The notes beneath the pieces are model-generated. The model saw only the letters and a list, made by a program, of their open reading frames with translations. It searched no databases and was not told where the DNA came from. A DNA stretch of 6,554 nt from an uncultured Eubacteriales bacterium (lineage in GTDB: Bacteria > Bacillota > Clostridia > Peptostreptococcales > Anaerovoracaceae). Made by a program: the position numbers and the translations under genes. Positions 4,859 through 6,554 of this stretch are shown in pieces. Each line of letters begins with the position of its first letter. Positions within the stretch are counted from its first letter, which is position 1. The stretch is taken from contig CADBQT010000209.1 of assembly GCA_902796875.1 (NCBI GenBank), positions 1-6,554 of the forward strand, given 5' to 3'.

Positions 4859-6547
4859 CTACTCCTCCAGGAAGTCCAGGAGGGCCTGAGCGGCCACTTT
4901 GATGTCGTCCCCTTCCGGGTTCAGCCCCAGATGGGTGAACGCCTCTCCGATGAAGACCCCGTTTGCGGCCAACCCTTCGAACATCTCGTTGATGATGGGC
5001 ATGCACACTTCCTGCTGCTGCATGGGCCCGAAGGGGTTGGCGAAGAACGTCTCCGAAAGACCCGTCTCCTGGGTCGTCCCCTTGGCCATGCGCCGTCCTC
5101 GGATAAAGATATCCTTTGCCTCGTTCAGATCGTCGATCCGCCGCAGACCCGGCTGATCGTCGTAGTTATTGGCGTAGACAAACAGATCGATCTGGTGATT
5201 CTGGGTGATCACATCGTAAGGCGCCGCCGGGGTGATGACCCGGGCATTGGACTGATCCGGGTTGAAGAAAATAGAACGGTGGATGTCCCGGTAAGGGGCG
5301 CCCGGCTCCAGATCGTCCAGCCGGATGAAGGCGCCGATCTCCGTTCCCTGGGCCACCGGTCGCCCGTTCTCCATATGAAAAGTTCCCATATCGTCGAAGA
5401 TGATCTCCAGCCGCTGGATCCTGTCGCTGGCCAAAGACTTCAAGGCCTCGATGGTCTCCGACTTGCCGGCTCCGGAATCGCCCATCAGGCAGATCCCTTT
5501 CTTCCGGCCGTCCTTCAGAATGACGTTGATAAAGGCGCCGTGGATCGGAAGCCACCCTCTCTCCATCATGGCCACGTTGTGCAGGGTCAGGACCATCTTC
5601 TTCATGTATCCGAAGTATTCCACCTTCTCTCCGGCGGACACGCTGCCCACCCAGATGTCTTCGTCCTGGTCGTGGTAGAAAGTGCATTTTTCCTCTCCGT
5701 CGGGATTGCCGAACAGCACGATCCCGTCAGGCCGCCCCGCCGCTTCCTCGGCGCTGGCCAGTTCGAACAGGTTGGCGCAGGACACTCCGTTGGCCATATA
5801 GTCCCGATGGAAGCAGATGAAAAACATCAGCTCTCCCACCTTGGCGGGGTAGCAGAAGTACTCCTCCGGATCCCCGCTGAACGTAAAGGCCGGGTTCCTG
5901 GTCACTTCCTCGAACATCCCCTCCCGCTTGTTGGACCGGGGATGAAGGATCGTGGGTGTCCGCAGCATCACCGAGTCGATGAACATGATCTCCGTAAGGA
6001 ATTTGTACCGCTCGCTCAGATCGATGGAGCTGTTGTAATACCCCGCGATCCCCGCGTTGGTACCCGCCTGCTGCTGCCGCAGGACCTTGTTGGTATGACC
6101 GCTCAGCGTCTGCTCGATCTGCCGGAAAGTGTTTCGCACCAGCTCATTGAACTGGGAGTCCCGCTCTACAAAGGCCGCCGACTCCGCATCGCTGATCCGG
6201 TTGGTGGTCACCGAAAACCGCTGGTGATCCCGCCAGAAGTCGAACAGCCCCTCCACGAAGAGGAGGGCATTGTCCGTTCCGTCCAGATAGGGGTCGGAGA
6301 TCTCTTCCAGGTTGAAGACGATGACGGTTCTCGCCAGTCTGCAAAGGCTTTCCACCACCTGTTCCTCCTCCAGTCCGGCCCGGGCCCAGTTATAAAGCCC
6401 CGGATCCTTCTCCCTCAGATGCCCCAGGTAGGCCAGACACACCCGCTTAAACTCCGCGGACTTGATCAGCCCCGACTTGGTCGTCGGGTACGCCCGGTCA
6501 AAATCCAATATCGCAATATCATCAGTCAGATACATATTTTCTTTCAT
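4859..6547 (-). CDS. PEP carboxykinase/HPr kinase-fold P-loop protein with unrecognised N-terminal half
   Basis: Soluble protein of 562 residues, likely cytoplasmic. Residues 1 to about 315 match nothing I recognise. The C-terminal part carries, in order, PIHGAFINV (334-342, like the HG motif before the HprK P-loop), the P-loop LMGDSGAGKSE (354-364, closest to the HPr kinase form GDSGxGKSE), the acidic pair IIFDDMGTF (383-390, compare DD in PEPCK and HprK), and RRMAKGTTQETGLSETFFANPFGP (485-508). The last block resembles the ATP-PEPCK stretch TAKxAGTE...FSxCFG. It probably binds ATP and transfers phosphate, but whether to a small metabolite or a protein is unknown. It is too long for HprK (about 310 residues), and the N-terminal motifs of true PEPCK are not seen. 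An in-frame TAA sits directly before the ATG at 6547; ATG at 6535 is an alternative start. The upstream region lies outside the window. Confidence 0.7.
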   Translation of the reverse strand: MKENMYLTDDIAILDFDRAYPTTKSGLIKSAEFKRVCLAYLGHLREKDPGLYNWARAGLEEEQVVESLCRLARTVIVFNLEEISDPYLDGTDNALLFVEGLFDFWRDHQRFSVTTNRISDAESAAFVERDSQFNELVRNTFRQIEQTLSGHTNKVLRQQQAGTNAGIAGYYNSSIDLSERYKFLTEIMFIDSVMLRTPTILHPRSNKREGMFEEVTRNPAFTFSGDPEEYFCYPAKVGELMFFICFHRDYMANGVSCANLFELASAEEAAGRPDGIVLFGNPDGEEKCTFYHDQDEDIWVGSVSAGEKVEYFGYMKKMVLTLHNVAMMERGWLPIHGAFINVILKDGRKKGICLMGDSGAGKSETIEALKSLASDRIQRLEIIFDDMGTFHMENGRPVAQGTEIGAFIRLDDLEPGAPYRDIHRSIFFNPDQSNARVITPAAPYDVITQNHQIDLFVYANNYDDQPGLRRIDDLNEAKDIFIRGRRMAKGTTQETGLSETFFANPFGPMQQQEVCMPIINEMFEGLAANGVFIGEAFTHLGLNPEGDDIKVAAQALLDFLEE

Positions 6548-6554
6548 TTATTCA

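Noticed and set aside
4554..5006. A minus-strand frame of 150 residues spanning the convergent gene ends.
   Set aside because: It overlaps two well-supported genes, runs through the GC-rich repeats and has a low-complexity Gly/Pro/Ala-rich translation typical of a shadow frame.

Overview
The window looks like chromosomal DNA from a moderately GC-rich Gram-positive anaerobe of the Clostridia (Lachnospiraceae-like). This placement is inferred from gene style: a PhoP/PhoR-type two-component pair, a SpoIIE/RsbU-type membrane phosphatase, AGGAGG-type ribosome binding sites and TATAAT promoters. The species cannot be named from the sequence. I see no RNA gene, CRISPR array, insertion sequence, integrase or phage gene.

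Layout, left to right. (1) Positions 1-1037, minus strand: a PhoR-like sensor histidine kinase, cut by the left edge exactly at its H-box (SHELKT). (2) Positions 1034-1720, minus: an OmpR/PhoB-family response regulator that overlaps the kinase start by ATGA, so the two form one operon. Upstream is a TATAAT box, and further up two TTTACA repeats 11 bp apart, which resemble a Pho box. (3) Positions 1811-1840: an intrinsic terminator ending the next minus-strand gene. (4) Positions 1896-3671, minus: a 591-residue membrane PP2C phosphatase (two membrane segments, HAMP, SpoIIE domain), apparently a single-gene unit. (5) Positions 3672-3830: a 159-bp divergent promoter region with a good minus-strand promoter, a 12-bp palindrome and a GC-rich hairpin. 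(6) Positions 3831-4799, plus: a P1-family (DmpA-like, S58) self-processing peptidase. (7) Positions 4800-4858: a short convergent spacer almost filled by three copies of a GC-rich hairpin repeat, related to one upstream of the peptidase. (8) Positions 4859-6547, minus: a 562-residue protein whose C-terminal part has PEP carboxykinase/HPr kinase-fold motifs and whose N-terminal part I do not recognise.

How they may work together. The regulator and kinase clearly act as a pair, probably phosphate- or envelope-responsive and autoregulated. The phosphatase is probably the output of a separate signalling input; no anti-sigma or anti-anti-sigma partner lies beside it. The peptidase and the PEPCK/HprK-like protein are convergent neighbours with no evident shared pathway. 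The least explained item is the PEPCK/HprK-like protein. The most specific regulatory signal is the Pho-box-like repeat, one half of which is formed by the terminator tract of the neighbouring gene.
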